64,000 nt of DNA from Pyramidobacter sp. YE332. Its GTDB lineage: Bacteria; Synergistota; Synergistia; Synergistales; Dethiosulfovibrionaceae. The stretch's first letter is position 1, and each line of letters starts with the position of its first letter. The position numbers and the translations under genes were made by a program. The notes beneath the pieces were generated by a model, which was not told the DNA's origin, searched no databases, and saw only the letters and a program-made list of their open reading frames with translations. Shown piece after piece: positions 7,723 through 16,446 of this stretch. The DNA lies in NCBI RefSeq assembly GCF_033060595.1, contig NZ_CP133038.1:1364001-1428000 (forward strand), given 5' to 3'.

Positions 7723-8065
7723 ATACCTCTGGCATATCATCTGTGAACTGTTCCAATTGTTTATCTATATCTCTGCCGCCATAGATCACACGAATGACAG
7801 TTGCCGTCATTTCTTCCGTGTCGGGGATATAGAAAACACAATAATCATCTACCGGCATTACCCTGAGATTCCTGCTTTTCCAAGGTTCTTTTGCATATTG
7901 CCTGTACTTTTCCGGAAACGTTTCAAGTTTCCCTATCGCACGTTCCAGCCGTGTAAGTTGAGAATTCGCATTCTCGGGAGCGAGCAGTTCAAAGGCGATA
8001 TATTCGAATATTTCCCGCAGGTCCCGCTCTGCTTGGCAAGAAATAGCCGTCTCATATCTCGTCAT
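7721..8065 (-). CDS. RelE/ParE-family toxin
   Basis: A 114-residue protein with the fold signature of the RelE/ParE superfamily: MTRYETAISCQAERDLREIFEYIA, LTRLERAIGKLETFPEKYRQY, then NLRVMPVDDYCVFYIPDTEE and a closing VIRVIYGGRDIDKQL. RelE members cleave mRNA on the ribosome and ParE members poison gyrase; the sequence alone does not tell which applies. Its ATG overlaps the antitoxin stop by four bases (ATGA), so the pair is translationally coupled. It ends at an 18-bp palindrome. The pair is bracketed by a duplicated thrS end, indicating arrival by recombination. Confidence 0.85.
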   Translation of the reverse strand: MTRYETAISCQAERDLREIFEYIAFELLAPENANSQLTRLERAIGKLETFPEKYRQYAKEPWKSRNLRVMPVDDYCVFYIPDTEEMTATVIRVIYGGRDIDKQLEQFTDDMPEV

Positions 8066-8370
8066 AAGGCATAGCCTTTACGGATCGCTAAAAAGAACTC
8101 CTTCGCCGGCTTAGTTCTTCCAGCCTTCATGTCCGCATATCCTTTCTCAAGTTCCTCCGACAACTCCACTGCGCTCATTTCCGACAGATCAAGCGGTCTT
8201 CTGGCGGGAAGTACAACTTCAAACGGAAGCCCTCTGTGGATGATGATCTGTTTGTAAAACATATTGATGGCATTGGAAGCCGGCACGCCTAACGCAGACA
8301 AAATGCTTTCCGCCTGTTCTTTGACATCCGGTTCGATCCTTACATATAAATTAGCAGATTTCTGTGCCAT
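8062..8370 (-). CDS. RelB/DinJ-family antitoxin
   Basis: A 102-residue protein beginning MAQKSANLYVRIEPDVKEQA with a ribbon-helix-helix DNA-binding start (ANLYVRIEPDVKEQAESILSALG, then ASNAINMFYKQIIIHRGLPF), typical of RelB/DinJ. The C-terminal half (LSEELEKGYADMKAGRTKPA) would wrap the toxin. The ATG follows AAAAGGAGG by six bases; a longer frame upstream crosses the promoter and is rejected. It precedes the toxin gene and should repress the shared promoter, which carries a 20-bp palindrome. Confidence 0.88.
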   Translation of the reverse strand: MAQKSANLYVRIEPDVKEQAESILSALGVPASNAINMFYKQIIIHRGLPFEVVLPARRPLDLSEMSAVELSEELEKGYADMKAGRTKPAKEFFLAIRKGYAL

Positions 8371-8393
8371 GAAGATCCCTCCTTTTCGAGTCC

Positions 8394-8422
8394 ATTGTAC
8401 GCGATTGTACGTACAATCGCAA
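8394..8422 (-). promoter_or_regulatory. Promoter and operator of the toxin-antitoxin pair
   Basis: TTGCGA (8422-8417), 17 bases, TACAAT (8399-8394). A perfect 20-bp palindrome at 8401-8420 (half GCGATTGTAC) covers most of the -35 and spacer. A second GTACAAT half overlaps the -10. This is the classic position for antitoxin autorepression. Confidence 0.8.
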
Positions 8423-8461
8423 GTCATATTGCAGAAATCTTCGCTGTTTAATAAAGGAGAT

Positions 8462-8706
8462 GTCCGTCGTCCAAACGCGGCGCGGACAAAAAAACGAAAG
8501 GCCGATCGGGGCGCGCCGTCGCCGCATACCAAACAGCGCTGGAAGGGGCGGCCTTCCAGCGCTGTCGTCTTTCGATATGAAGTGTGCCGCAGCGGGCGGC
8601 TGACGTCTTCTTTTCCATCCGCGCCGCTGCCGTTCTCCGTTTCCGCGTTACTGGCCGAGCCTGACGCGGAAGTTTTCCTTCTCCGGATCGTACTGTTCCG
8701 CCAAAA
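8462..8706. repeat. Proximal copy of the duplicated thrS 3' end and terminator
   Basis: Contains the last codons, stop and hairpin of the intact thrS. Direct repeat partner of 7260-7505, same orientation, about 97% identical by eye. Confidence 0.9.
8534..8564 (-). terminator. Hairpin downstream of thrS
   Basis: The same 13-bp perfect stem as at 7333-7363, 83 nt after the thrS stop, followed by TTTGGT. Confidence 0.65.
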
Positions 8707-10570
8707 GCCCGGTGAAGGCGGCGAAATCCATGCTGCCGAGGTCGCCCTTGGCGCGGTCGCGGACGGCCACGGTGCGCGCTTCCACTTCCTTGTCGCCGAT
8801 CACGAGCATATAGGGCACCTTTTCCATCTGCGCGTCGCGGATCTTGCGTCCCAGCTTTTCGTCGCGGCGGTCGATCTCGACGCGGACGTTCAGATCCTGG
8901 AGCTTCTCGGCCACCTCGCGGGCGTAGGACAGATGGTCGTCGCTCACCGCGAGCAGCTTGACCTGCACGGGGGCCAGCCAATAAGGGAACGCGCCGGCGT
9001 AGTTCTCGATGAGGATGCCCATGAAGCGCTCGATGCTGCCCAAAATCGTGCGGTGCAGCATGACGGGCCGATGTTCCTTGCCGTCGGCGCCGACGTAGGT
9101 CATATCGAACTTCTCGGGCATCGTGAAGTCGAGCTGGATGGTGCCGCACTGCCAGGTGCGGCCGATGCAGTCTTCGAGATGGAAGTCGATCTTGGGGCCG
9201 TAGAAGGCGCCGTCGCCGGGATTGAGCACGTAGGGCGTGCCGGTCTCCTCGAGCGTCTCGCGCAGGGCGTTCTCGGCGATCTCCCAGAGCTCGTCGCTGC
9301 CCATGGAGTTCTCTGGGCGGGTCGAGAGCTCGACGTGGTACTTGAAGCCGAAGACGTGCGTGTACACGTAATCTTCCAGCTTCATGATCAGCTTCACTTC
9401 GTCCTTGATCTGTTCGGGCGTGCAGAAGTGATGCGCGTCGTCCTGGGTGAAGCAGCGCACGCGCATGAGCCCGTGCAGCGCGCCGGAGAGCTCGTGCCGG
9501 TGCACGACGCCCAGCTCGCCCATGCGGATGGGCAGCTCGCGGTAACTGTGCTTGCTCGTCTTGTAGATGATGATGCCGCCGGGGCAGTTCATCGGCTTGA
9601 TCGCGTGCGGGATGTCGTCGATGGTGGTGAAGTACATGTTCTCGCGGTAATGGTCCCAGTGGCCGGACTGGAGCCACAGATCGCGGTTGAGGATCTGCGG
9701 CGTGCGGGCCTCGCTGTAGCCGTTGAGGAAATGCAGACGGCGCCAGAAGGACATGAGTTTGTTCATGACGACCATGCCTTTGGGATGGAAGAACGGGAAA
9801 CCGACGCCCTCGTTGTGCAGGCTGAACAGGTCGAGTTCCCTGCCCAGCTTGCGGTGGTCGCGGCGGCGCGCCTCTTCCATGCGGGCGATGTAGGCGTCGA
9901 GCTCTTCCTGCGTGTTGAAGGCGGTGCCGTAGATGCGGGTCAGCATGATGTTGTGCTCGTCGCCGCGCCAGTACGCCCCGGCCATCGACAGCAGCTTGAA
10001 GTGCTTCAGAAAGCGCGTGTTGGGCACGTGCGGGCCGCGGCACAGATCGACGTAATCGTCCTGCCAGTACAGGTTGACGGTCTCGTCGCCGACGCCCTCG
10101 AGGATTTCGACTTTGTAGGGATCGCTGCGTTCCTTGAACAGTTTGATGGCGTCGGCGACGCCGACCCGCTCGCGGCGCAGCGGGATGGAGCGCTTGGCGA
10201 TGCGGCGCATTTCCTTTTCGAGGGCGGGCAGGATCTCCTCGGAAACGGTCTCGGGGAATTCGATGTCGTAGTAAAAGCCGTCTTTGATCGTCGGACCGAT
10301 GGCCACCTTGGCGGCCGGGTACAGATTCATGACGGCCTCGGCCAGCAGGTGCGCCGTGGAATGGCGGACGATTTCCAGTCCTTCCTCCGTCTCCGGCGTG
10401 ATCGGCTTGACTTCCGCGTCATGATCGACCACGACGTCGAGATCTTTTTCCTCTCCGTCGACGAAAGCGGCGACGGCCCCCTTGTCCAGCTTCCACCGGG
10501 AAAGGATGTCTCCGGCCTTGAGCGCGTCGCTTTCAAGCAATTGCCCTTCGGGGCCATGATATTTGAACAT
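8648..10570 (-). CDS. thrS: Threonyl-tRNA synthetase
   Basis: Class II synthetase of 640 residues, full length. Residues 1-65 are the TGS domain. The SAD editing domain follows, with the HSTAHLLAEAV metal/editing motif (residue ~95). The catalytic core carries the zinc ligands: Cys in KPMNCPGGIIIYK, His in TQDDAHHFCTPEQ and His in VMLHRTILGSIERF. The anticodon-binding domain closes the protein (VKLLAVSDDHLSYA, RDEKLGRKIRDAQ). The start follows AAGGAGGCAACAAA. It is the last gene of pnp-dut-thrS. I see no T-box in the 78 nt upstream. Its 3' end is duplicated beyond the toxin-antitoxin pair. Confidence 0.98.
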   Translation of the reverse strand: MFKYHGPEGQLLESDALKAGDILSRWKLDKGAVAAFVDGEEKDLDVVVDHDAEVKPITPETEEGLEIVRHSTAHLLAEAVMNLYPAAKVAIGPTIKDGFYYDIEFPETVSEEILPALEKEMRRIAKRSIPLRRERVGVADAIKLFKERSDPYKVEILEGVGDETVNLYWQDDYVDLCRGPHVPNTRFLKHFKLLSMAGAYWRGDEHNIMLTRIYGTAFNTQEELDAYIARMEEARRRDHRKLGRELDLFSLHNEGVGFPFFHPKGMVVMNKLMSFWRRLHFLNGYSEARTPQILNRDLWLQSGHWDHYRENMYFTTIDDIPHAIKPMNCPGGIIIYKTSKHSYRELPIRMGELGVVHRHELSGALHGLMRVRCFTQDDAHHFCTPEQIKDEVKLIMKLEDYVYTHVFGFKYHVELSTRPENSMGSDELWEIAENALRETLEETGTPYVLNPGDGAFYGPKIDFHLEDCIGRTWQCGTIQLDFTMPEKFDMTYVGADGKEHRPVMLHRTILGSIERFMGILIENYAGAFPYWLAPVQVKLLAVSDDHLSYAREVAEKLQDLNVRVEIDRRDEKLGRKIRDAQMEKVPYMLVIGDKEVEARTVAVRDRAKGDLGSMDFAAFTGLLAEQYDPEKENFRVRLGQ

Positions 10571-10648
10571 TTTGTTGCCTCCTTCTCAAAGCGCGATGCG
10601 CTGACTCTGCGCAGCGCGCTGCATTGTACGGTGTTGCCTCGACGGGTC

Positions 10649-11086
10649 CTAACGGGTCCCCGTGCTTCCGAAGCCGCCGCTCTGGCGGCCTGTCTCGTTG
10701 AGCGTTTCGCTGGGCTGCCAGCTGACCCGCGTGACGGGAGCCACCACCATCTGGGCGATACGGTCGCCCGCATGGATGGGAAAAGGCTCGCGGCCCAGAT
10801 TCACCAAAATCACGCGGATCTCTCCGCGGTAATCGGCGTCGATCGTGCCCGGCGCGTTCGGCACCGAAATGCCGTGCTTCAAAGCCAGTCCGCTTCGGGG
10901 ACGGATCTGCGCCTCGTACCCTGCGGGCAGTTCGATGTGAAGGCCGGTCCCGACGCCGGCGATTTGGCCGGGTTCGAGCACCAGATCTTCGCTGGCGCGA
11001 AGGTCCATCCCCGCCGCCTGGTCAGTCGCGTACTCGGGCAGCGGGATGTCGTCGTTCTCGCGCCGGATCCTGACGGTCAGCGTCAT
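10649..11086 (-). CDS. dut: dUTP diphosphatase
   Basis: Hydrolyses dUTP to dUMP, keeping uracil out of DNA and feeding thymidylate synthesis. The five trimer-type dUTPase motifs are visible: [40 protein letters not shown] and the C-terminal P-loop-like GGFGSTGTR. About 145 residues, the usual length. The ATG lies two bases past the pnp stop. An upstream TTG overlapping that stop is also in frame, but ATG is preferred. Translation is likely coupled to pnp. Confidence 0.96.
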   Translation of the reverse strand: MTLTVRIRRENDDIPLPEYATDQAAGMDLRASEDLVLEPGQIAGVGTGLHIELPAGYEAQIRPRSGLALKHGISVPNAPGTIDADYRGEIRVILVNLGREPFPIHAGDRIAQMVVAPVTRVSWQPSETLNETGRQSGGFGSTGTR

Positions 11087-11088
11087 GG

Positions 11089-13344
11089 TCAACGGCGGTC
11101 GCGGCGGAACGGACCGCGGTCGCCCCGGCGCTCGCGGTCGCCGTCGCGGCGGGGAGTTCTGTCGCGCGAAGGGGCGGATGCGTCGGGCAAAGCGGCGATC
11201 ATTTTGTCGCGCTCTTCCTCTGCGGGAAGGTACTGCGTCAGCCCGGCCGACTCGATCAGGGCGGGGTCGGCCAGCAGGCGGCGGCGCGACAGGTTGATGC
11301 GGTTCTGGTCGTCGATCTCCTTGACTTCGACGATGACGTGATCGCCGGGGGCGAAAACGTCTTCTACCTTGCCGATGTGTTTGGTGCTGATCTCGCTGAT
11401 GTGAAGCAGGCCTTCCTTGCCGGGCAGCACTTCGACGAAAGCGCCGAAGGCCATCAGTCGGGTGACGGTGCCGTAGAACGCCTCTCCGGCTTCGACCTCG
11501 CGGACGATGTCGTGGATCATGCGGCGGGCTTTTTCGACGCTGTCGGGCGACACGGCGCAGATGTACACGCTGCCGTCGTCCTCGACGTTGATCTTGGCGC
11601 CGCTCTCCTGGACGATGTTGCGGATGATCTTGCCGCCCGGGCCGATCACGTCGCGGATCTTGTCCACGTCGATGTTCATCGTGAAGATGCGGGGGGCGTT
11701 GGGCGACAGCGGCGCGGGTTCGGGGATGCAGGCTTCCATCGCGTCGAGGATCTGCATGCGGGCCTGATGGGCCTGCATCAGCGCGCGAGACAGAACCTCG
11801 CGGGTGATGCCGCCGGCTTTGTTGTCCATCTGCAGCGCCGTGACGCCGTCGCGGGTGCCGGCGACTTTGAAGTCCATGTCGCCGTAGTGATCCTCAAGTC
11901 CCTGGATGTCGGTGAGGATGACCATGTCGTCGCCTTCCTTGATCAGCCCCATGGCGATGCCGGCCACGTGCTTTTTCATGGGCACGCCGGCGGCCATCAT
12001 CGAAAGGCTGCCGCCGCAGATCGAAGCCTGCGAGCTGGAGCCGTTGGACTCGAGAATGTCGGAGACGACGCGGACGACGTAGGGAAATTCTTCTTCGCCG
12101 GGCACCAGCGGCGCCAGCGCGCGCTCGGCGAGAGCGCCGTGGCCGATCTCGCGCCGTCCGGGGCCGCGCATGGGCTTGATCTCGCCCACGGAATAGGGCG
12201 GGAAGTTGTAGTGCAGCAGGAATCTTTTGTTGGGCTCGTCGAGTTTCAGACCGTCGATGATCTGATCGTCTTCGCCCAGCATGCCGAGCGTGGTGACTAC
12301 CAGGGCCTGCGTCTCGCCGCGGGTGAACAGCGCCGAACCGTGGACTTTGGGCAGCACGTTCACTTCGCAGGAAATCGGGCGGATCTCGTCGGTGGCGCGG
12401 CCGTCGGCGCGGATCTTGTCGCGGGCCGTGATCGTGCGCATCGTGCTTTTGACCAGCGCTTCCACCGCGCCGGCGATGTAGCCTTCGGCGTCGGCGTAAA
12501 GATCAGCGAAATGGGCCGTCGCCTTCTCCACCAGCGCGGAGATCGCGGCGCCGCGCTCCTTTTTGCCGTGGATCATCACGGCCTTCGCGGTCTCTTCGCT
12601 CAGGTTGTCCTTCACCCAGCGGTCGATCTCTTCGATCGCCAGCGGCGCGGGCAGCTCCGTCTTGGGCTGGCCGATCTCCTCGCGGATCCGCAGCTGAAAC
12701 GCGACGATCTTTTTGATCTCGTCCTGCGCCGTCTGCAGCGCATTGACGAGCAGTTCTTCGGGAACTTCCTTGGCGCCGGCTTCGACCATGGTGATGCCGC
12801 CGGCGTGTCCGGCCACCGTCAGGTCGAGCGTGCTCTCGGCCATCTGCTCCTCGGTGGGATTGACGACGAGTTCGCCGCCGATGCAGCCCATGCGCACGGC
12901 GCCGACCGGGCCGCCCCAGGGGATGTTGGAGATCGTCAGCGCCACGGAAGCGGCGTTGATGGCGAGGATGTTGGCGGGATTCTTCTGATCGACGGCCAGC
13001 ACCGTGGCGACGACGTGCACGTCGTTGCGCATGGAATCGTCGAAGAGCGAACGGATCGAGCGGTCGACGACGCGGGCGCTGAGAATGGCGGTCTGGGAAG
13101 GACGGCCTTCCCTCTTGATGTAGCCGCCTGGGATCTTGCCGGCGGCGTAATAGCGTTCTTCAAAATCGACGAGCAGGGGAAAGAAATCCAATCCCACGCG
13201 GGGCTTGTCCGACATGCAGGCGGTGGTGAGAATGGTCGTTTCTCCATGAGACGCGACAACGGCCGCGTTGGCCTGCTTGGCGACTTTTCCGGTTTTGAAA
13301 ACCAGATCCTGGCCGCCGACGTTCAGTGTGTAGGTCTTTTCCAT
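11089..13344 (-). CDS. pnp: Polyribonucleotide nucleotidyltransferase (PNPase)
   Basis: Phosphorolytic 3'-to-5' exoribonuclease, a trimer in the RNA degradosome. Two RNase PH domains flank an all-helical region ([15 protein letters not shown] and [20 protein letters not shown] lie in the second). A KH domain follows ([20 protein letters not shown]), then an S1 domain ([20 protein letters not shown]), ending in an Arg/Asp-rich tail of repeated DR(D/R)/RRD units. 751 residues from the ATG behind GAGGAGG; the longer frame upstream lacks a ribosome site. Follows rpsO as in many bacteria but has a terminator and probably its own promoter. Confidence 0.98.
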   Translation of the reverse strand: MEKTYTLNVGGQDLVFKTGKVAKQANAAVVASHGETTILTTACMSDKPRVGLDFFPLLVDFEERYYAAGKIPGGYIKREGRPSQTAILSARVVDRSIRSLFDDSMRNDVHVVATVLAVDQKNPANILAINAASVALTISNIPWGGPVGAVRMGCIGGELVVNPTEEQMAESTLDLTVAGHAGGITMVEAGAKEVPEELLVNALQTAQDEIKKIVAFQLRIREEIGQPKTELPAPLAIEEIDRWVKDNLSEETAKAVMIHGKKERGAAISALVEKATAHFADLYADAEGYIAGAVEALVKSTMRTITARDKIRADGRATDEIRPISCEVNVLPKVHGSALFTRGETQALVVTTLGMLGEDDQIIDGLKLDEPNKRFLLHYNFPPYSVGEIKPMRGPGRREIGHGALAERALAPLVPGEEEFPYVVRVVSDILESNGSSSQASICGGSLSMMAAGVPMKKHVAGIAMGLIKEGDDMVILTDIQGLEDHYGDMDFKVAGTRDGVTALQMDNKAGGITREVLSRALMQAHQARMQILDAMEACIPEPAPLSPNAPRIFTMNIDVDKIRDVIGPGGKIIRNIVQESGAKINVEDDGSVYICAVSPDSVEKARRMIHDIVREVEAGEAFYGTVTRLMAFGAFVEVLPGKEGLLHISEISTKHIGKVEDVFAPGDHVIVEVKEIDDQNRINLSRRRLLADPALIESAGLTQYLPAEEERDKMIAALPDASAPSRDRTPRRDGDRERRGDRGPFRRDRR

Positions 13345-13405
13345 ATAAAAGACTCCTCCTCTTTCTTTTCGATCGCGATATATAATAGCGTAAGAATAAC
13401 ACAAT

Positions 13406-13434
13406 TTCATATAAATGCGAGAGTCGAATTTCAA
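13406..13434 (-). promoter_or_regulatory. Candidate promoter of pnp
   Basis: TTGAAA (13434-13429), 17 bases, TATGAA (13411-13406), within the gap between the rpsO terminator and pnp. The surrounding DNA is AT-rich compared with the coding regions. The -10 is imperfect. Confidence 0.4.
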
Positions 13435-13488
13435 GATCGGCGCATAAATCCGAGGGAATCGCCCTTAGAATCCCTGAAAACTTTTTGT

Positions 13489-13532
13489 CAAAAAAGAAAG
13501 AGAGAGTTCCGAACGAACGGGACTCTCTCTTT
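13489..13532 (-). terminator. Terminator of rpsO
   Basis: AAAGAGAGAGT pairs with ACTCTCTCTTT (further pairs inside with one mismatch), followed on minus by CTTTTTTG. Confidence 0.8.
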
Positions 13533-13541
13533 CCGTTGGGC

Positions 13542-13808
13542 TTAATGGCGAAGGCCCAGGCTTTCGATCAGCTGCTTGTAGCGGTTGAAATCCTTTCCGC
13601 TCAGATAGCGCAGAAGCTTGCGGCGCTTGCCGACAAGGGTCAGAAGGCCCTTCTTGGAATGGTGGTCGTGGATGTGCACGCGCAGGTGATCGGTCAGATC
13701 GCGAATCCTCTGCGTGAGAACGGCGATCTGCACTTCGGGCGAGCCGGTATCGGTGGGATGCACGCGATACTTCTCGATGAGCTCGGTTTTGACTGACTTC
13801 TCCAACAT
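13542..13808 (-). CDS. rpsO: 30S ribosomal protein S15
   Basis: Binds 16S rRNA at the central domain and helps bridge subunits. 88 residues, the family length, with [35 protein letters not shown] and the RRKLLRYL core. Monocistronic here: promoter at 13934-13962, terminator behind. The ~125-nt leader contains self-complementary segments (GGGAGCTTCCC) and could be the site of S15 autoregulation, known in several phyla but of variable structure. Confidence 0.98.
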   Translation of the reverse strand: MLEKSVKTELIEKYRVHPTDTGSPEVQIAVLTQRIRDLTDHLRVHIHDHHSKKGLLTLVGKRRKLLRYLSGKDFNRYKQLIESLGLRH

Positions 13809-13933
13809 AATGCTTCACCTCATGGGGCAATAATCCTGAAACAACGTAGCTCCTCTCCGACTTTGCGCTCCATGGAAGCAAAGCGGAACGGGAAGCTCCC
13901 GAGGGGGAGCAACGGAGTAACAGGTCGAAAAGC

Positions 13934-13962
13934 ATTGTAGCATCGCTTCGCAGGAGTTGCAA
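13934..13962 (-). promoter_or_regulatory. Promoter of rpsO
   Basis: TTGCAA (13962-13957), 17 bases, TACAAT (13939-13934) with TGC directly before it, an extended -10. The start point would be near 13927. Confidence 0.7.
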
Positions 13963-14023
13963 GCTCTTTTTCGCGAGGGACGGGAAAAAGCGGGGCGCCG
14001 GACCGACGGCCGCCGGAAAAAAT

Positions 14024-15250
14024 CTAACCCTTGAACGAGGCGATCGCCGACAGCACTTCGTCGATGTCGGCTTCGGTGTGGTCCGCGTTGATCTGGAAGC
14101 GGATCTCCTCGGCGCCCTTGGGCACCACGGGATAGGTCATGCCGGTGGCCAGCACGCCGTGCTCCGTCAGGTGCGCGACCAGCGCTTTGGTACGGGCCGT
14201 GTCGTGAAGCACGAGCGGCGTCACGGGGTGTTCGCCGGGGATCGTCTCGTAACCGAGCGCGACCAGGCCGTCCTCGAAACGCTTGGTCACGGCGCGCAGA
14301 TGAGCGAGGATCGTGCGGCCTTCTTCGCTGTCGAGGATCTCCAGCGCCTTTATGGCGGCATAGGCTTCGCCGACGGTGATGGGATTGGAATAGATGTACA
14401 TGGCGGCGTGCTCGCGCAGATACGTGATCAGCGCGCGCGAACCGACGACGTAGCCGCCGTTGACGCCGTACGCCTTGCCGAGCGTGCCCATCAGCACGTC
14501 GACGCGGGCGCCGGTGATCTCCTCCGTGCCGCGCCCCGTCCTGCCGAACGCGCCGACGCCGTGGGAATCGTCGACCACGACGAAGGCGTCCTCGGCGAAG
14601 CGATCGTCATAGCTGTGCACCAGCTCGACGATCTCCTTCAAAGGCGCGTGGTCGCCTCTCATGCTGAAGATGCCGTCGGTCACCACCAGAGCGCGCTTGG
14701 CCCCGCTCTTGACGGCTTCGTCCAGACAGCGCTTGAGGTCGTCGAGAGAGTTGTGCTTGGAGACGGCGCGCAGCCCCGACTTGCCCAGGCCGAGTTTGAT
14801 GGCGTTGATGATGCTGTTGTGGTTCAGTTCGTCGCTGATGACGAAGGTTTCCTTGCTGATCAGCGAGGTCAGGACGCCGCCGACGGTCACGTAGGCGGCG
14901 CTGAAGATCATGGCGTCCTCGCGGCCGTGGAAGGCAGCCAGCTTGTGCTCCAGGTCGCGGTGCGCCTTGAAGGTGCCGCTGATGAAGCGGACCGCGCCGG
15001 GACCGACGCCGTACTTGCGCGTGCCCTCTTCCTCCGCGGCGATCATGTCCTCGCGCAGCGACAGGCCCAGATAGGAATTGGAATTCATGCGGATGAATTC
15101 CTTGCCGCCCTCCCCTTTCAGGAAATAACGGGGCCCCTTGGCGCCTTCGCCCTTTTTCACGTCGACGATGATCTGTTCTTTGCCCTTCAGACGGCCTTCC
15201 TGCTTCAACTTTTCAAGCTCCGCCGTCAGTACCGCTTCGAGTTTTTTCAT
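14024..15250 (-). CDS. kbl: Glycine C-acetyltransferase (2-amino-3-ketobutyrate CoA ligase)
   Basis: PLP enzyme that cleaves 2-amino-3-ketobutyrate with CoA to glycine and acetyl-CoA, the second step of threonine breakdown. The 408 residues are of fold-type I: MNSNSYLGLSLREDM, the cofactor-stacking DDSHGVGAFGRTGRG and the Schiff-base lysine in MGTLGKAYGVNGG. The ATG follows AGGAGG and lies 32 nt after tdh, which makes the substrate. Related 8-amino-7-oxononanoate synthases share the fold, but the neighbour decides for KBL. Confidence 0.93.
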   Translation of the reverse strand: MKKLEAVLTAELEKLKQEGRLKGKEQIIVDVKKGEGAKGPRYFLKGEGGKEFIRMNSNSYLGLSLREDMIAAEEEGTRKYGVGPGAVRFISGTFKAHRDLEHKLAAFHGREDAMIFSAAYVTVGGVLTSLISKETFVISDELNHNSIINAIKLGLGKSGLRAVSKHNSLDDLKRCLDEAVKSGAKRALVVTDGIFSMRGDHAPLKEIVELVHSYDDRFAEDAFVVVDDSHGVGAFGRTGRGTEEITGARVDVLMGTLGKAYGVNGGYVVGSRALITYLREHAAMYIYSNPITVGEAYAAIKALEILDSEEGRTILAHLRAVTKRFEDGLVALGYETIPGEHPVTPLVLHDTARTKALVAHLTEHGVLATGMTYPVVPKGAEEIRFQINADHTEADIDEVLSAIASFKG

Positions 15251-15282
15251 CGTATGAATGCCTCCTGCCTTACGAGATTTTT

Positions 15283-16245
15283 TTAAAACTTCGCCTTGTC
15301 GCCGAGTTTGGCGCGCAGGTTCTTGAGCATGTCCACCGTCATGCTCTCCAGATCGTATTTGGGATCCCAGTCCCATTCCGCCCTGGCAGCCGAATCGTCG
15401 AGAGAGTTCGGCCAGCTGTCGGCGATGGCCTGGCGCACGGGATCGACGGCGTAATCCATCGCGAACGAAGGGATATGGGCGCGGATCGCCGCGGCGACCT
15501 GTTCCGGCTCGAAACTCATGCTGGTGATGTTGAAGCAGCAGCGGTGGACCAGCCGCGACGGATCGGCTTCCATCAGCTGGATCATGCCGTCGATCGCGTC
15601 GGGGATGTACATCATGTCCATGTAGGTGCCCCTGGCGATGTAGCTGGTGTACTTGCCCTGCTGCACGGCCTGATAGTAGATGTCGACGGCGTAATCGGTG
15701 GTGCCGCCGCCGGGCAGCGTCTTGTAGGAGATCAGGCCGGGGAAACGCACACCGCGGGTATCGACGCCCCATTTTTTATGGTAATATTCCGCCAGGAGTT
15801 CGCTGGCCACTTTCGTCACGCCGTAGATCGTATTGGGGCGCTGCAGCGTGTCCTGCGGCGTTTTGTCGCGAGGCGTATCGGGGCCGAAGGCGGCGATGGA
15901 ACTGGGGAAAAAGACGGCGCTGTGATAGATCCGACCGCATTCGAGGGCGTTGTAGACCCCGTTGATGTTGATGTCCCAGGCGAGCTGAGGTTTCTTCTCG
16001 GCCGTCGCGGAAAGCAGTCCGGCCAAATGATAGATCGTGTCCGGCTTGAACTTTTCGACCTGCTCCGCGTACTTTTTGCCGTCGCGGGCGTCGAGAATCA
16101 CAAAAGGCCCCTCGGGAAGGACATGGGCCGAGTCCTCGCGGATATCGGTCGCGAGAACGTTTTCCGCGCCGTAATCACGTCTCAGCTTGGTGACGAGCTC
16201 TGTGCCGATCTGGCCGAGACAGCCAGAAACCATGATCTTTTTCAT
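15283..16245 (-). CDS. tdh: L-threonine 3-dehydrogenase, SDR (epimerase-like) type
   Basis: NAD-dependent oxidation of threonine to 2-amino-3-ketobutyrate. 320 residues of the extended short-chain dehydrogenase family: nucleotide motif GCLGQIG at residues 8-14, the catalytic YGVTK and the SSIAAFGPDTP segment seen in epimerase-type threonine dehydrogenases. This is not the zinc-dependent E. coli type. The ATG follows GGAGG. Paired with kbl and divergent from a GntR regulator, with an excellent promoter. A sugar epimerase is the alternative, made unlikely by kbl. Confidence 0.88.
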   Translation of the reverse strand: MKKIMVSGCLGQIGTELVTKLRRDYGAENVLATDIREDSAHVLPEGPFVILDARDGKKYAEQVEKFKPDTIYHLAGLLSATAEKKPQLAWDININGVYNALECGRIYHSAVFFPSSIAAFGPDTPRDKTPQDTLQRPNTIYGVTKVASELLAEYYHKKWGVDTRGVRFPGLISYKTLPGGGTTDYAVDIYYQAVQQGKYTSYIARGTYMDMMYIPDAIDGMIQLMEADPSRLVHRCCFNITSMSFEPEQVAAAIRAHIPSFAMDYAVDPVRQAIADSWPNSLDDSAARAEWDWDPKYDLESMTVDMLKNLRAKLGDKAKF

Positions 16246-16279
16246 CAAAACGCCTCCAGTTGACTTCTTATTTTTCTTA

Positions 16280-16308
16280 AGTATATGGAGGCGAAGTTTG
16301 TTTGTCAA
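16280..16308 (-). promoter_or_regulatory. Promoter of tdh-kbl
   Basis: Consensus TTGACA (16308-16303), 17 bases, TATACT (16285-16280). Such a strong core suggests repression as the mode of control. Confidence 0.85.
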
Positions 16309-16310
16309 AT

Positions 16311-16390
16311 GAGTATAATTCGAAATGAGATTCTATATATAATAAAATAACATAAAAATAGGACATGGATTTTTATACTCCGAGAGAGTA
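16311..16390. promoter_or_regulatory. Possible operator sites between tdh and gntR
   Basis: GAGTATAA at 16311-16318, just upstream of the tdh -35, is the exact reverse complement of TTATACTC at 16373-16380. A local inverted repeat TACTC-n5-GAGTA occupies 16376-16390. These repeated GAGTA halves in an AT-rich gap could be GntR binding sites. Confidence 0.35.
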
Positions 16391-16446
16391 GAATAATATA
16401 GTATCCAGGCAGAAATTTTGCTTTCGGGAAGGGAGAAATCTGAAAC

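Noticed and set aside
10571-10648. T-box or riboswitch before thrS
   Set aside because: Only 78 nt lie between dut and thrS, with no specifier stem or T-box sequence visible.
8264-11341. 1025-codon plus-strand frame opposite thrS and dut
   Set aside because: It mirrors thrS, dut and the end of pnp. Its product has no recognisable domain and begins inside the antitoxin gene.
13809-13933. A small RNA gene before rpsO
   Set aside because: The region is the transcribed leader of rpsO from the promoter at 13934-13962; there is no separate promoter or terminator.
15250-15772. N-terminal extension of kbl into tdh
   Set aside because: The frame is merely open through tdh. The kbl ATG has a good AGGAGG site and matches family starts.
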